DNA from: Symsagittifera roscoffensis
Taxonomy: Eukaryota > Xenacoelomorpha > Acoela > Convolutidae
Assembly: GCF_963678635.1 (NCBI RefSeq)
Contig: NC_087064.1
Coordinates: 11,270,819 to 11,334,818, forward strand
Length of the DNA: 64,000 nucleotides
Direction of reading: 5' to 3'
Below are positions 20,470 to 32,262 of the stretch, in pieces. The notes beneath the pieces were generated by a model that saw only the letters and a list, made by a program, of their open reading frames with translations, was not told the origin of the DNA and did not search any database. The translations under genes were made by a program, and so were the position numbers. The number at the start of each line of letters is the position of its first letter. Position 1 is the first letter of the stretch.

Positions 20470-22562
20470 TTATACTTACCTCAATCTTCTGGGAAAAAGC
20501 CGTGGGGGAAGATGTCGTGAATCATGTCTGATGTTGTTAGTAATGTGGCTAGTATGCGTATGATGTTTTTAGTTTGTAGCAGTGGCCAAAGCAATTGAAG
20601 TGCTTTAATGGTGTTTAGTTCTTCGGTGCCTACTGCAAACTCGTAAGGTGTGTTTTGGATGAGGTTATAGTTATATATCTTTTGAATATATTTAGTATTA
20701 TGAACGATTTCCAATATGGGTATTTCAATAGGCTGGATAAATTCATGCGGGATAAGGAAGGGTCTGAATTTTCGGCATTGAAGGTCTTTGTGATGGGACA
20801 GAATATATACATTTGGGTAACTGGGTCATAGTTGCGGAGGATGCCGTGGAGGTTAGTATCTTTAGTGCAATATGTAAAACTAAGGAAAAGTGGTGACGTG
20901 TATTTTGAGTTAAGAAACTGAAAAAGATGGTGAGGTTGTCTTGATGGGGTGTGTAAATCAAAATGATTTTGTATAAAACGGTAGTATGTATACGTGTGTG
21001 TTTTTTTAGTGCGTAGCATAATATCGTGGGAACAGTGCAAATTGCGTTCCTGTGGTGAAAGGAAGTGAAAGGTCAGTGAAATTAACTGAAATTTGTCATA
21101 GAAGCTCTCGTGTGCTTGAATATCAACTAGTGATTCTGATATAATGTGATCATGCTTTCTATCAAAAATGTTAAGTGTGAATACGTTTGGTGTTTTGATG
21201 AAAAATTTTTTCTGTTAGTTGCGGGTTTGCGAAGCGGTCTTCATCTAAAAATTGATCTTGATTGGGGCGGATGATATTATGATCGTAGTATTCTATTGCA
21301 AATTCATTAGCTCGGGGTGCAGTGAATGTTTTTAATAATTTTTTATATCCAACGTAAGTAAATTGTCGAGTTGTTATTGTTGTGGTGAGTCCAAATAACA
21401 TGTTTTTGTTTTTTCAATATTGTCATGAGTATTAGCTATTGGTAGGCAAAGGGGGTTAGTAAAATTATAATAAGCTGTCCAATGAAATGTTGGCATTGAA
21501 ACGTGCTCATCAACAAAATTGCGTGTGTCGTTAGCATTGTTAGGTGTATTTAACGTATATTGCGGAAATGAGGGTAAGTTGATTTCAAGAAAATTTTTCG
21601 TGTTGGTGTGTTCCGGGTGATTATTATATTCGCGTGCTGTTCCGGGTTTAGTTGGGAATGGGTGATTTGGAAATTTTCGTTTAAAAGTGCGATAAGCTAG
21701 GTGAGTGCTAGTAGGTGTTTCGGTGGATGTGGATGATTGTGCTAATGATGGAGGGTAAGCTGAGGATGGTGTGGGTGTAGGTGGATTTGAGGATGTTATT
21801 GTGGATGATAGTTGATGTATTGTGAGGGTGTTGGGGTGTATTAACTGTTGTTGTAAAGTAATAAAATTATCAAGCTCCTGGGAAATTTGGGGGGTATCTG
21901 GGGAATTATTATATGATCTGTCGGAATGAAGTGGAGAATAGGTTGGGGTCACTTGGGAAGCATAAGAAGGAGTGGAAACGGATGGGAGTGGATGATTGGA
22001 TGGGATTGGTTGAAAAGGGGGTTTTGAAAAAACTGAGGAGTTGGTCTGGGTATAGGAAGAGGGAGATGATTCGGAGTCTGCAAATCCGTCGGGGGTTTCT
22101 ACATTAGAGTTATTAAATTGTGAGATAGAATGAAAAACTGAAATATCTGAGTTAGTTTCAGAATTCGTGCTTGATGGTATATTAATAATCGGAAAATCGG
22201 GTGGTGGGAAAGCAAAAAGTGGGATTATTGGGATTTGAGTTTGGAGGTTGGCTGGATGGGAATTTGAGCGATGGAGGGATCCAAGTTGTCGGCTCATCGT
22301 GGGCTAAAAAATGATTATGTTGAGACTGAAGAGTGGTGGTGTGGGGTTGTTCATTAATTTGTTCGTATGTATTATCATTTTGTGAATGATGTGTCATTAT
22401 ATGTCGGATGGGACTTTGTGTTGTATTTGGTCTAGAATTTGGATTATTTGTAATTGCTAGGTTTCGGAAATTACGGGGAACTAATGATAATGGATGGTTT
22501 TGTGGTAAGGGTGGCAACTGTGGTGCGGTAGGTGTTATTTTTATATTATTGTGTTCTTCGTC
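20470..22562 (-). pseudogene. P/S/T-rich tail ORF of the element, longer copy
   Basis: On the minus strand an open frame of 307 codons (22297 to 21374) is rich in Pro, Ser and Thr (SKPPFQPIPSNHPLPSVSTP), continued upstream in another frame to 22562 (PLPQNHPLSLVPRNFRN). Downstream, in shifted frames, is a non-repetitive domain: FAIEYYDHNIIRPNQDQFL (about 21300-21240), HFLSPQERNLHCSHDIMLR (about 21060-21010), DPVTQMYIFCPITKTFN (about 20830-20770), and EFAVGTEELNTIKALQLLWP (about 20640-20580), ending near 20495. Several indels break it. I recognise no family. Its place after the envelope-like ORF suggests a viral structural or cytoplasmic-tail function, but this is inference. Confidence 0.55.
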
Positions 22563-24984
22563 GGAAACCAGTACAGTTTGTGGAATCCACTAACAAATAA
22601 TAAAACATGTGTATAGTTAATTTGAGCTGCTTTTGCGGAATCCGCAATTGTAAGCGGAATCCGCAAATTGAAGGTGGAATCCGCAATTGTAAAAAAAATT
22701 CGTATTTTTTTTGCGGATTCCGCTTACATATACGTATATATGCAGTAGCGGTTAAAGTTATTTCTTTTAATTACTAGATTAGGAACCAACTAGATCAGAA
22801 TTTGGGATTAATGGAATCTCAAATACTGACCTTAATTGGCGAAATGTTGTGCGTAGTGTTCATAAGCACTCTCAACCCAATGACTCCAAATAGGGAATTA
22901 TTCCATATTTATTCAGTATTATTCCAGTATTTGGGATTCCATCAATTCGTATACTGACCAGTATTTTGGAACGATGGAACCCCAATTACTGACCAAAATC
23001 GGCGATATGCTGTGCGTTCTACTTCTAGACACTCTCAAATGACTCCCAACAAGGAATGAACACAATTCGGTGTTGTGTTTCCGAAACTATAATCCCAAAA
23101 ACTTTTGCTGTAACATGTATCCCAAATAATAAAAAAAGACATCCATCGATTTTGCTAATGAATATTTTAAGATTTGTTCACGAATTTTGCTGACAATGGC
23201 TAAGTCCTTCCTTTTAAATTCCGCATTCTGCTTTAATTAAGATAGAAATTCCACCTCCAGCATTTTGATTGTTTATATGCAAGTTCAGTAAAAAACAAAC
23301 TTCTGAATCCATTTACAGTTTGCGGAATCCATTTACAGTTGCGGAATCCAGAATAACTAGCTATATTTGCTTGTTGCAGAATCTGCGACACAACAAATGC
23401 GAGGAAAACTCTTACATTATGGTTATTTGTACGCAGAATCCACAGAAGTTTTGTAAGTTGAATCCACTTACATTTTGAAACATATTTAAAAATTATTTTC
23501 TAGAAAATTCGAGCGCATATCCAGTGTACAGTTTGACCTCGTAAGGAAGCATTGAGGACAAAGCTTACATTATGTTTATTCGTACGCGGAGTCCACGGAA
23601 GTTTCGTAAGTGGAATCCACTTACATTTTGGAACAGGTTTAAAGATTAGTTTTTGGAAAGTTTGAGCGCATAACCAGTGCACAATTTGGCCTCGTATTGA
23701 GGCTAGAACATTTTCTACAACGAAGACGCGCTCGAAGACACACAAGAGAAATCAGTGCATTCTGTAATAAAATAAAATCTGCTCCGCTTGCTATTGTCAG
23801 TCAAAACTCAAAATCAATGGACTTGAACAGGTTTTTAACAGAAATCATAAACAAAGATATTTATCAGTTTTCTTCTTTTAATTGGAGGCATCTATAGATG
23901 CGGTTGCTGAAAAGCGTACGAACAATTCAAACAGAAAAGAGTTGGAGGATTTGTATTGTAATTTCTGTTGGAGATGAGAAAACTCGGGCTCTCTGTAAAA
24001 ATTGCAGCATAATTTGAAAACAAAAATTTAATTTTATACCAAAAGTAGTTTAAGCAAGCTTTGAAGTGTCGTAATTTTCTGGAGCCCAAAGCTTTTGGCT
24101 TACTCTTGGTGGTCAAGCATAACATTAAGCTCGTTCAGCTACCCAGCTCGAGGTGCTCGACTTATATTTCGTCTTTGAAAGTCAGACAAGTGCAGTTTTA
24201 CGCCTGAAATTCCGCGCACGATCAGCAATTTCAAGTTAAGCACAAAATCGAAACATACCCAATTACGATCGAGATGCTAGAAACACACCACATTTTGATC
24301 ATGAAGTTGAAACAAAAGCTAGAAATTAGAAATAACACATTGGGATAGATTTGAACTTGGTCAAAATTTACCAAAAATATATCCTAAAAACGTCTTTTTA
24401 ACCTGTTTTTTTTTCAAGAAATTGTCTGCGGCGCTGAATTTTTCGCCGAAACAGAGACTTTTTCACTGTTTTGGTAAGAGTGGGGAAAAACTTGACAAAT
24501 TTTCAAAAATTTCAATCAAAAAAATCCTTGATTCACCCCCTTCCAATGATAAGTTTCTTTTTGAATTTTATTAAACTCTCAATATAACAATATAATAGAA
24601 AATTAACGCTTGAAACTGAATGCGGGCAATATGTGAATTTGTAAGAAAAAAATCTTCTTTGCTGTTTTCTCTGGCAAGAAATTGAAATTCAAGCTGAAAA
24701 AATTAACAATGTTGCAGTAGATATTGCACGAAAAGAAACTACGTCAGTGCAAACATAGTTTGGAAACTTAGTTTGGGATTCAGTCTGAATATCAGTGACA
24801 ACAGGGGCAGATCTAGAATTTTCTCGAGGGGAGGGGATTTTCAAAAAAAAATTTGAGTTTTGTCGAATTGTTTTTTTTGTTAAGGTGACGTAAGGAATTT
24901 TCCAGCTCCTCTAAAACTCTAAAATGACGCTGTTTCGGCCGAAATTTCTGGGCCGCAGGCAACATTTTGAATCAAAAACGAGGA
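22563..24984. repeat. macrosatellite unit 2, right part
   Basis: This is a copy of about 13880-16769: gcggaatccgc repeats (22630-22740), the aggaaccaactagatcag block (22780-23160), one pseudo-exon B (23699), diverged 3' flank (23880-24130) and the 24300-24960 block. The part corresponding to 12600-13880 (pseudo-exon A) is missing, replaced by the truncated retroelement. Confidence 0.85.
23699..23862 (+). pseudogene. pseudo-exon B (unit 2)
   Basis: This is the same broken exon as at 15497, with the same 22-nt deletion between caagag and aaatcagtgc and the same downstream sequence (aaactcaaaatcaatggacttgaacaggtttttaac). Confidence 0.72.
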
Positions 24985-27413
24985 GGTGTAACAAATTTCT
25001 GCCATCCTGACACAGGCATCTAAAGATGTGATTACTTACTAACGTGGGAACAATTCAAACACAAGACAGTTCAATGATTTGTATTGTAGTTTTTATTGGG
25101 GATGGGAAAACTCTAGCTATCTGCAAACATTGTAGCAAGATTATGAAAAAAAGATGATTTTTTTAACCCAAAATCGTGTAGAGCAATCTTTAATTTTCAT
25201 CTTTTTTTTTTACCGGAATTCAAGTTTATTGGCTTTCTCTTGGAGGTCATGCAAAACATTTACAATTATTGATGTTCAGCTAGCAGGACCTTAGAAAAAC
25301 AAGTTTCAAGTATGCTGCACTTAATATTCCGACTTTCGAAGTAATTGATCAAATAATTATGCTAAAGAGGAAACTTGGGTTGACCTCCATACACATATAT
25401 TATTTATCATAGAATTTTTATGCAATTTTCTATACATATGGAATTGTGTAAAGTAGTATGATACGTATTTTTGTTCAAATCGGGATATCGAACCTTACAC
25501 TTTTTGTACCAGTCCAAACTGTGCACTGGATAGGCGCACAGTTTGTTGTCTGTATGTTTGTGGTTTCCAGAGAAAAATCTTTAAGCATGTTCCAAAAAGG
25601 AAAAAGATTACACTTACAAAACTTCCGTGAGCTGCGAGTCCAATTAAAAGTAACGCAAATTTTGTTGGCACAACTTTTTTTTTTCGCTGATTCCGGAACG
25701 AGAGAATATGGCTAGTTGTTCTGGGTTCCGCAATTGTAAGATTTTCGCTTTTTTGTTTATTACGGAACATAATCAGTTGTTGCATGTAAAAAATTAAAAG
25801 GTAGAGCTGCCTATGTTATCTAACAAAGCGGACTTTGAAATCGAGGACTTAACCATTAACAGTGGAAACCACGATGAAGTTTTAAAACATTGGTTAGTTA
25901 AATCGATGGATCGATAGATTACACTTTTTAGAATTTGGGAAGCTTCTCAGCAAGAAATTTTTTGGGATCTTTTTGGAAACAATCAGCGAATGAAAGCATT
26001 CTTTGGGATTAAAGTAGGCTCAGAGTGATTTCTAATTATCAATTTTTAGGTGAGATGTTTAGGGGTGAGAGGTGGATTGAGATGAAGTAGTTGGGACTGT
26101 AGGAATTGGCGGGCATTGAATTCGAAATGACAGAAGTTGAGATTGGAGTTGGGTACCAGGCATTAAATGCGAAAAAGCCTGGCATGAATTGAAATCGAGC
26201 GTGGTAGGAATTGATATCGAAGTTGGGTGTAAATTGGAGGCAGGAAAAGAGATGGAATGTTTGTTATTTCAACTGGTAGCTCCATTTGTTGCATTCAGAC
26301 AGAACTCACTAGTGACCACCTAAAAAAAACGGTTTAATTTGAAGTGCTACTTTATATGAGACAGGAATCCACAAACAAAATGCGGATTTCACTTACAATT
26401 TGTGGATTCGGCTTATAGTTTACTGTGTTTTAGCTAGTGTTGTTTGAATTTTTCGAAATCCGCAGAAAATTTAACTGTGGCTTGTTCCAAAATCCGGTTT
26501 TAATTCACAAATTGCACGCTTTGGCCTCCAATTGTATAAAATAATTATAATTTCAACTCGCGAGGCTACATTTTGTAGCATTCAATAGTTTTTAGTTTTT
26601 CTGAGGGCGACAATTTGTTACAAGCAGCATCGATTGTGAATACCCGATTACTCACAAGTTTATCGAATTGATGCCATTCGAGCATTGTGACGAAAAAACA
26701 AACAAGCTAAAACATCTGATTGGAGCTTTTCAGTTAGGACCGATGTGGTTAACTTGTAGAGTAATTTCGGATGGGGTACACCGTCTGCTCGTCACGCTAT
26801 CTTATTTTCGGCCGGATAGATTCGTGCAACTTCTTAGTCTAATACCGATCCTAATCTTACTCTTATATTTACTAGTCTCAGGGTGTTTAACTAGTCTCTG
26901 CTAGGCTCAATAGATCTAGAGTATACTGGCTTAGTGCAACTGCTGAGGTTCTCTTGGAGAGGTAACTAAATTCTAAGTTAAATTCAAATCTCTCTTGTGC
27001 GGAAATTACAAGTAATTTCAGCACTTACAAATAAGTGGGTTGTTAGTTGGATGGATTATGATTGGTTAATATTACATATTTTACAGTGGTAAAAAATCTA
27101 AATTATCCAATAATAAAATGTAGTTTAGATCAAAATCCACCCATCCGGGGTTTACAGAGTTTTTTAGAACTATCTTTTTTCTCTGCAGTTTGAAGGATGG
27201 ATGATGAACGTTGGTATTTGGCGATCATCATTTTCTTATCCGGATCATCTTGAAAAAGAACGTTCCAGGACGCTGGAATTAGGGACAGGAAATTAATAAT
27301 TCGTCATTCGACAACGACTGTGATCCCCAATGAAATCAATCCAATTTCAAAATGGTTTGCTATGTCAGGTTTTTCTGTATTAGTAGAGAACTGTTTTGTG
27401 TGCAGCCTCGTCT
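24828..27413. repeat. 2.6-kb tandem duplication, first copy
   Basis: From ggaggggattttcaaaa (24831) to gcagcctcgtctgg (27413) this block repeats almost base for base at 27414-29999 (offset 2585-2586). I saw only a handful of differences (for example a T-run length near 25203 and gaggaggtg/gaggagatg). It holds a satellite 3'-flank block, the LTR at 26730 and about 270 bp of element 3' sequence. Confidence 0.92.
26730..27139 (-). repeat. LTR copy 2 (410 bp)
   Basis: Flanked on the left by cttt (26726-26729). Its first bases are TCAGTT, so the terminal TG is mutated. After 270 bp of element sequence it is cut off at 27413 by the duplication junction, so this LTR is a by-product of the tandem duplication, not of transposition. 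Confidence 0.88.
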
Positions 27414-29999
27414 GGGGAGGGGATTTTCAAAAAAAAATTTGAGTTTTGTCGAATTGTTTTTTTTGTTAAGGTGACGTAAGGAATTTTCCAGCTCCTCTAA
27501 AACTCTAAAATGACGCTGTTTCGGCCAAAATTTCTGGGCCGCAGGCAACATTTTGAATCAAAAACGAGGAGATGTAACAAATTTCTGCCATCCTGACACA
27601 GGCATCTAAAGATGTGATTACTAACTAACGTGGGAACAATTCAAACACAAGACAGTTCAATGATTTGTATTGTAGTTTTTATTGGGGATGGGAAAACTCT
27701 AGCTATCTGCAAACATTGTAGCAAGATTATGAAAAAAAGATGATTTTTTTAACCCAAAATCGTGTAGAGCAATCTTTAATTTTCATCTTTTTTTTTACCG
27801 GAATTCAAGTTTATTGGCTTTCTCTTGGAGGTCATGCAAAACATTTACAATTATTGATGTTCAGCTAGCAGGACCTTAGAAACACAAGTTTCAAGTATGC
27901 TGCACTTAATATTCCGACTTTCGAAGTAATTGATCAAATAATTATGCTAAAGAGGAAACTTGGGTTGACCTCCATACACATATATTATTTATCATAGAAT
28001 TTTTATGCAATTTTCTATACATATGGAATTGTGTAAAGTAGTATGATACGTATTTTTGTTCAAATCGGGATATCGAACCTTACACTTTTTGTACCAGTCC
28101 AAACTGTGCACTGGATAGGCGCACAGTTTGTTGTCTGTATGTTTGTGGTTTCCAGAGAAAAATCTTTAAGCATGTTCCAAAAAGGAAAAAGATTACACTT
28201 ACAAAACTTCCGTGAGCTGCGAGTCCAATTAAAAGTAACGCAAATTTTGTTGGCACAACTTTTTTTTTTCGCTGATTCCGGAACGAGAGAATATGGCTAG
28301 TTGTTCTGGGTTCCGCAATTGTAAGATTTTCGCTTTTTTGTTTATTACGGAACATAATCAGTTGTTGCATGTAAAAAATTAAAAGGTAGAGCTGCCTATG
28401 TTATCTAACAAAGCGGACTTTGAAATCGAGGACTTAACCATTAACAGTGGAAACCACGATGAAGTTTTAAAACATTGGTTAGTTAAATCGATGGATCGAT
28501 AGATTACACTTTTTAGAATTTGGGAAGCTTCTCAGCAAGAAATTTTTTGGGATCTTTTTGGAAACAATCAGCGAATGAAAGCATTCTTTGGGATTAAAGT
28601 AGGCTCAGAGTGATTTCTAATTATCAATTTTTAGGTGAGATGTTTAGGGGTGAGAGGTGGATTGAGATGAAGTAGTTGGGACTGTAGGAATTGGCGGGCA
28701 TTGAATTCGAAATGACAGAAGTTGAGATTGGAGTTGGGTACCAGGCATTAAATGCGAAAAAGCCTGGCATGAATTGAAATCGAGCGTGGTAGGAATTGAT
28801 ATCGAAGTTGGGTGTAAGTTGGAGGCAGGAAAAGAGATGGAATGTTTGTTATTTCAACTGGTAGCTCCATTTGTTGCATTCAGACAGAACTCACTAGTGA
28901 CCACCTAAAAAAAACGGTTTAATTTGAAGTGCTACTTTATATGAGACAGGAATCCACAAACAAAATGCGGATTTCACTTACAATTTGTGGATTCGGCTTA
29001 TAGTTTACTGTGTTTTAGCTAGTGTTGTTTGAATTTTTCGAAATCCGCAGAAAATTTAACTGTGGCTTAATCCAAAATCCGGTTTTAAAACACAAATTGC
29101 ACGCTTTGGCCTCCAATTGTATAAAATAATTATAATTTCAACTCGCGAGGCTACATTTTGTAGCATTCAATAGTTTTTAGTTTTTCTGAGGGCGACAATT
29201 TGTTACAAGCAGCATCGATTGTGAATACCCGATTACTCACAAGTTTATCGAATTGATGCCATTCGAGCATTGTGACGAAAAAACAAACAAGCTAAAACAT
29301 CTGATTGGAGCTTTTCAGTTAGGACCGATGTGGTTAACTTGTAGAGTAATTTCGGATGGGGTACACCGTCTGCTCGTCACGCTATCTTATTTTCGGCCGG
29401 ATAGATTCGTGCAACTTCTTAGTCTAATACCGATCCTAATCTTACTCTTATATTTACTAGTCTCAGGGTGTTTAACTAGTCTCTGCTAGGCTCAATAGAT
29501 CTAGAGTATACTGGCTTAGTGCAACTGCTGAGGTTCTCTTGGAGAGGTAACTAAATTCTAAGTTAAATTCAAATCTCTCTTGTGCGGAAATTACAAGTAA
29601 TTTCAGCACTTACAAATAAGTGGGTTGTTAGTTGGATGGATTATGATTGGTTAATATTACATATTTTACAGTGGTAAAAAATCTAAATTATCCAATAATA
29701 AAATGTAGTTTAGATCAAAATCCACCCATCCGGGGTTTACAGAGTTTTTTAGAACTATCTTTCTTCTCTGCAGTTTGAAGGATGGATGATGAACGTTGGT
29801 ATTTGGCGATCATCATTTTCTTATCCGGATCATCTTGAAAAAGAACGTTCCAGGACGCTGGAATTAGGGACAGGAAATTAATAATTCGTCATTCGACAAC
29901 GACTGTGATCCCCAATGAAATCAATCCAATTTCAAAATGGTTTGCTATGTCAGGTTTTTCTGTATTAGTAGAGAACTGTTTTGTGTGCAGCCTCGTCTG
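27414..29999. repeat. 2.6-kb tandem duplication, second copy
   Basis: This is the near-identical second copy of 24828-27413. It runs through satellite (27414-29310), the LTR at 29315, and 275 bp of element 3' sequence, and then continues without a break into the long retroelement. It is therefore probably the original, and 24828-27413 the added copy. The joint ctgg|ggagggg shows short microhomology. Confidence 0.9.
29315..29724 (-). repeat. LTR copy 3 (3' LTR of the long element)
   Basis: It has the same 410-bp length, begins TCAGTTAGG (terminal G to C change) and ends GATCAAAATCCA. It differs at many scattered sites from the 52083 LTR, so the insertion is not recent or the two are not original partners. 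Confidence 0.88.
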
Positions 30000-30549
30000 G
30001 GAATGGCCAGAAGATTGTGTGTGGAAGGGTGCCTTGTAACTCGGATCTGTACGTATACTTGAATATCGAGGTGGTCATTGGTCTAGTTCAATGAAGTCCT
30101 TTTCTGCGAAGTCAAGTCGTACTCTAAATCCTTTGAGTCGTGATTGTGGACGGTATGTCGGTTGTGTTTAGCCATTCTTTTGTTCGAATTTGATGGGGTC
30201 TTCTAGTCTTTGGATGTTCGTCTTTGTTGTTATGTATGATCTATATACTGCAAAGTATGATTTACATTTTATAAAATTATGTTAATTAGGTTTTTAATCA
30301 TGAATTTAATTAGTCGTTTTCACAAAAGCGTTTTGTTTTAGTTCGATTATTTTGAAGAGTTACTCACCCTTGAGTACCTCTTATTAAAAATAGAAGTGTG
30401 GTCACAAAGCGTGGATGTAGCGCGGTGGGTTAGGCCGGCTATAGAGCATGCACAGGACGTCCTCTCTGGTGGGTTAGGCCAGGAGTGGGAGTATGATTGC
30501 ATGCTGTTTCTTTGAGAGGTCCTGTTATGTGATGCCGTTTTATGTTGGG
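29725..30549. other. 3' untranslated region of the element (copy 2)
   Basis: Homologous to 18926-19766. It lacks about 740 bp present at 19766-20508, the junction being ggttgggtccttttttc|aagatgtcgtgaatcatg at about 30594. It retains 50-60 bp (gccaggagtgggagtatg...) missing from copy 1. No gene is seen. Confidence 0.6.
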
Positions 30550-32260
30550 TTTATGTTGGTCTTTCTTATTTTACTTTGGTTGGGTCCTTTTTTCAAGATG
30601 TCGTGAATCATGTCTGATGTTTTTATTATTTTGGCTAGTATGCGTATGATGTTTTTAGTTTGTAGCAGTGGCCAAAGCAATTGAAGTGCTTTGATGGTGT
30701 TTAGTTCTTCGGTGCCTACTGCAAACTCGTAAGGTGTGTTTTGCATGAGGTTATATATCTTATGATTATATTTAGTATTGTGAATGATTTCTAATATGGG
30801 TATTTCAATAGGCTGGATAAATTCATGCGGGATAAGGAAGGGTCTGGATTTTTCGGCATTGAAGGTCTTTTGATGGGACAGAATATATACATTTGGGTAG
30901 CTGGGTCATAGTTGCGGAGGATGCCGTGGAGGTTAGTATCTTTAATGCAATATGTAAAATTAAGGAAGAATGGTGACGTGTATTTTGAGTTAAGAAACTA
31001 AAAACGATGGTGAGGTTGTCTTGATGGGGTGTGTAAATCAAAAAGATTTTGTATAAAACGATAGTATTTATATGTGTGCGTTTTTTTAATGCGTAGCATA
31101 ATTTCGTGGGAACAGTGCAAATCGCGTTCCTGTGGTGAAAGGAAGTGAAAGTGTAGTGAAAATAACTGAAATTTATCATAGAAGCTCTCGTATGCTTGAA
31201 TATTAACTAGTGATTCTGAAATAATGTGATCATGCTTCATATCAAAAATGTTAAGTGTGAATACGTATGATGTTTTGATGAAAAATTTTTTGGTTAGTTG
31301 CGGGTTTGCGAAGCGGTCTTCATCTAAAAATTGATCTTGATTAGGGCGGATGATATTATGATCGTAGTATTCTATTGCAAATTCATTAGCTTGGGGTGCA
31401 GAGAATGTTTTTAATAATTTTTTATATCCCTAGTAAGTAAATTGTCGAGTTGTTAGTGTTGTGGTGAGTCTATATAACATGTGTTTGTTCTTTTCAATAT
31501 TTTCATGAGTATTAGCTAATGGTAGGCAAAGGGGGTTAGTAAAATTATAATAAGCTGTCCAATGAAGTGTTGGCATTAAAACGTGCTCATCAACAAAATT
31601 GCGTGTGTCGTTAGTATTGTTAGGTGTATTTAACGTATATTGCGGAAATGAGGGTAAGTTGATTTCAAGAAAATTTTTTGTGTTGGTGTGTTCCGGGTGA
31701 TTAATATTTTCGCGGGCTGTTCCGGGTTTAGTTGGGAATGGGTGATTTGGAAATTTTCGTTTAAAAGTGCGATAAGCTAGATGAGTGCTAGTAGGTGTTT
31801 CAGTGGATGTGGATGATTGTGCTAATGATGGAGGGTAAGCTGAGGATGGTGTGGGTGTAGGTGGATTTGAGGATGTTATTGTGGATGATAGTTGATGTAT
31901 TGTGAGGGTGTTGGGGTGTATTAATTGTTGTTGTAAAGTAATAAAATTATCAAGCTCCTGAGAAATTTGGGGGGTATCTGGGGTAATATTATATGATCTG
32001 TCGGAATGAAGTGGAGAATAGGTTGGGGTCACTTGGGAAGCATAAGAAGGAGTGGAAACGGATGGGAGTGGATGATTGGATGGGATTGGTTGAAAAGGGG
32101 GTTTTGAAAAAAACTGAGGAGTTGGTCTGGGTATAGGAAGAGGGAGATGGTTCGGAGTCTGCAAATTCGTCGGGGGTTTCTACATTAGAGTTATTAAATT
32201 GTGAATTAGAATGAAAAACTGAAATATCTGAGTTAGTTTCAGAATTCGTGCTTGATGGTA
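30550..32260 (-). pseudogene. P/S/T-rich tail ORF of the element, shorter copy
   Basis: The minus strand holds a 244-codon open frame (32164-31430) with the same Pro/Ser/Thr-rich sequence as at 21374-22297, followed in shifted frames by the same unrecognised domain (HFLSPQERDLHCSHEIMLR near 31130, EFAVGTEELNTIKALQLLWP near 30700). It ends near 30540 with an altered C-terminus because of the 740-bp deletion. Upstream it lacks about 300 bp of the P-rich segment found in copy 1. It abuts the transmembrane end of the env-like ORF, so the two could be one protein with a long cytoplasmic tail or two genes. Confidence 0.55.
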
Positions 32261-32262
32261 TA

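Larger units (their letters stand above)
18516..22562 (-). mobile_element. truncated copy of the large Ty3/gypsy element: 3' LTR and 3' coding tail
   Basis: A 410-bp LTR (18516-18925) preceded by the flank cttt (18512-18515) is followed by the element's 3' untranslated region and the P/S/T-rich tail ORF on the minus strand. At about 22562 the element breaks off into satellite sequence (ggaaaccagtacag). It duplicates 29315-32330 but keeps about 740 bp (about 19766-20508) and about 300 bp (about 22250-22550) that the other copy has lost. Confidence 0.85.

Noticed and set aside
25458-25785. Overlapping ORFs on both strands repeated identically at 28043-28370 and in part at 11176 and 17199
   Set aside because: They lie in repeated non-coding satellite; units 1 and 2 break the frame; both strands are open equally.
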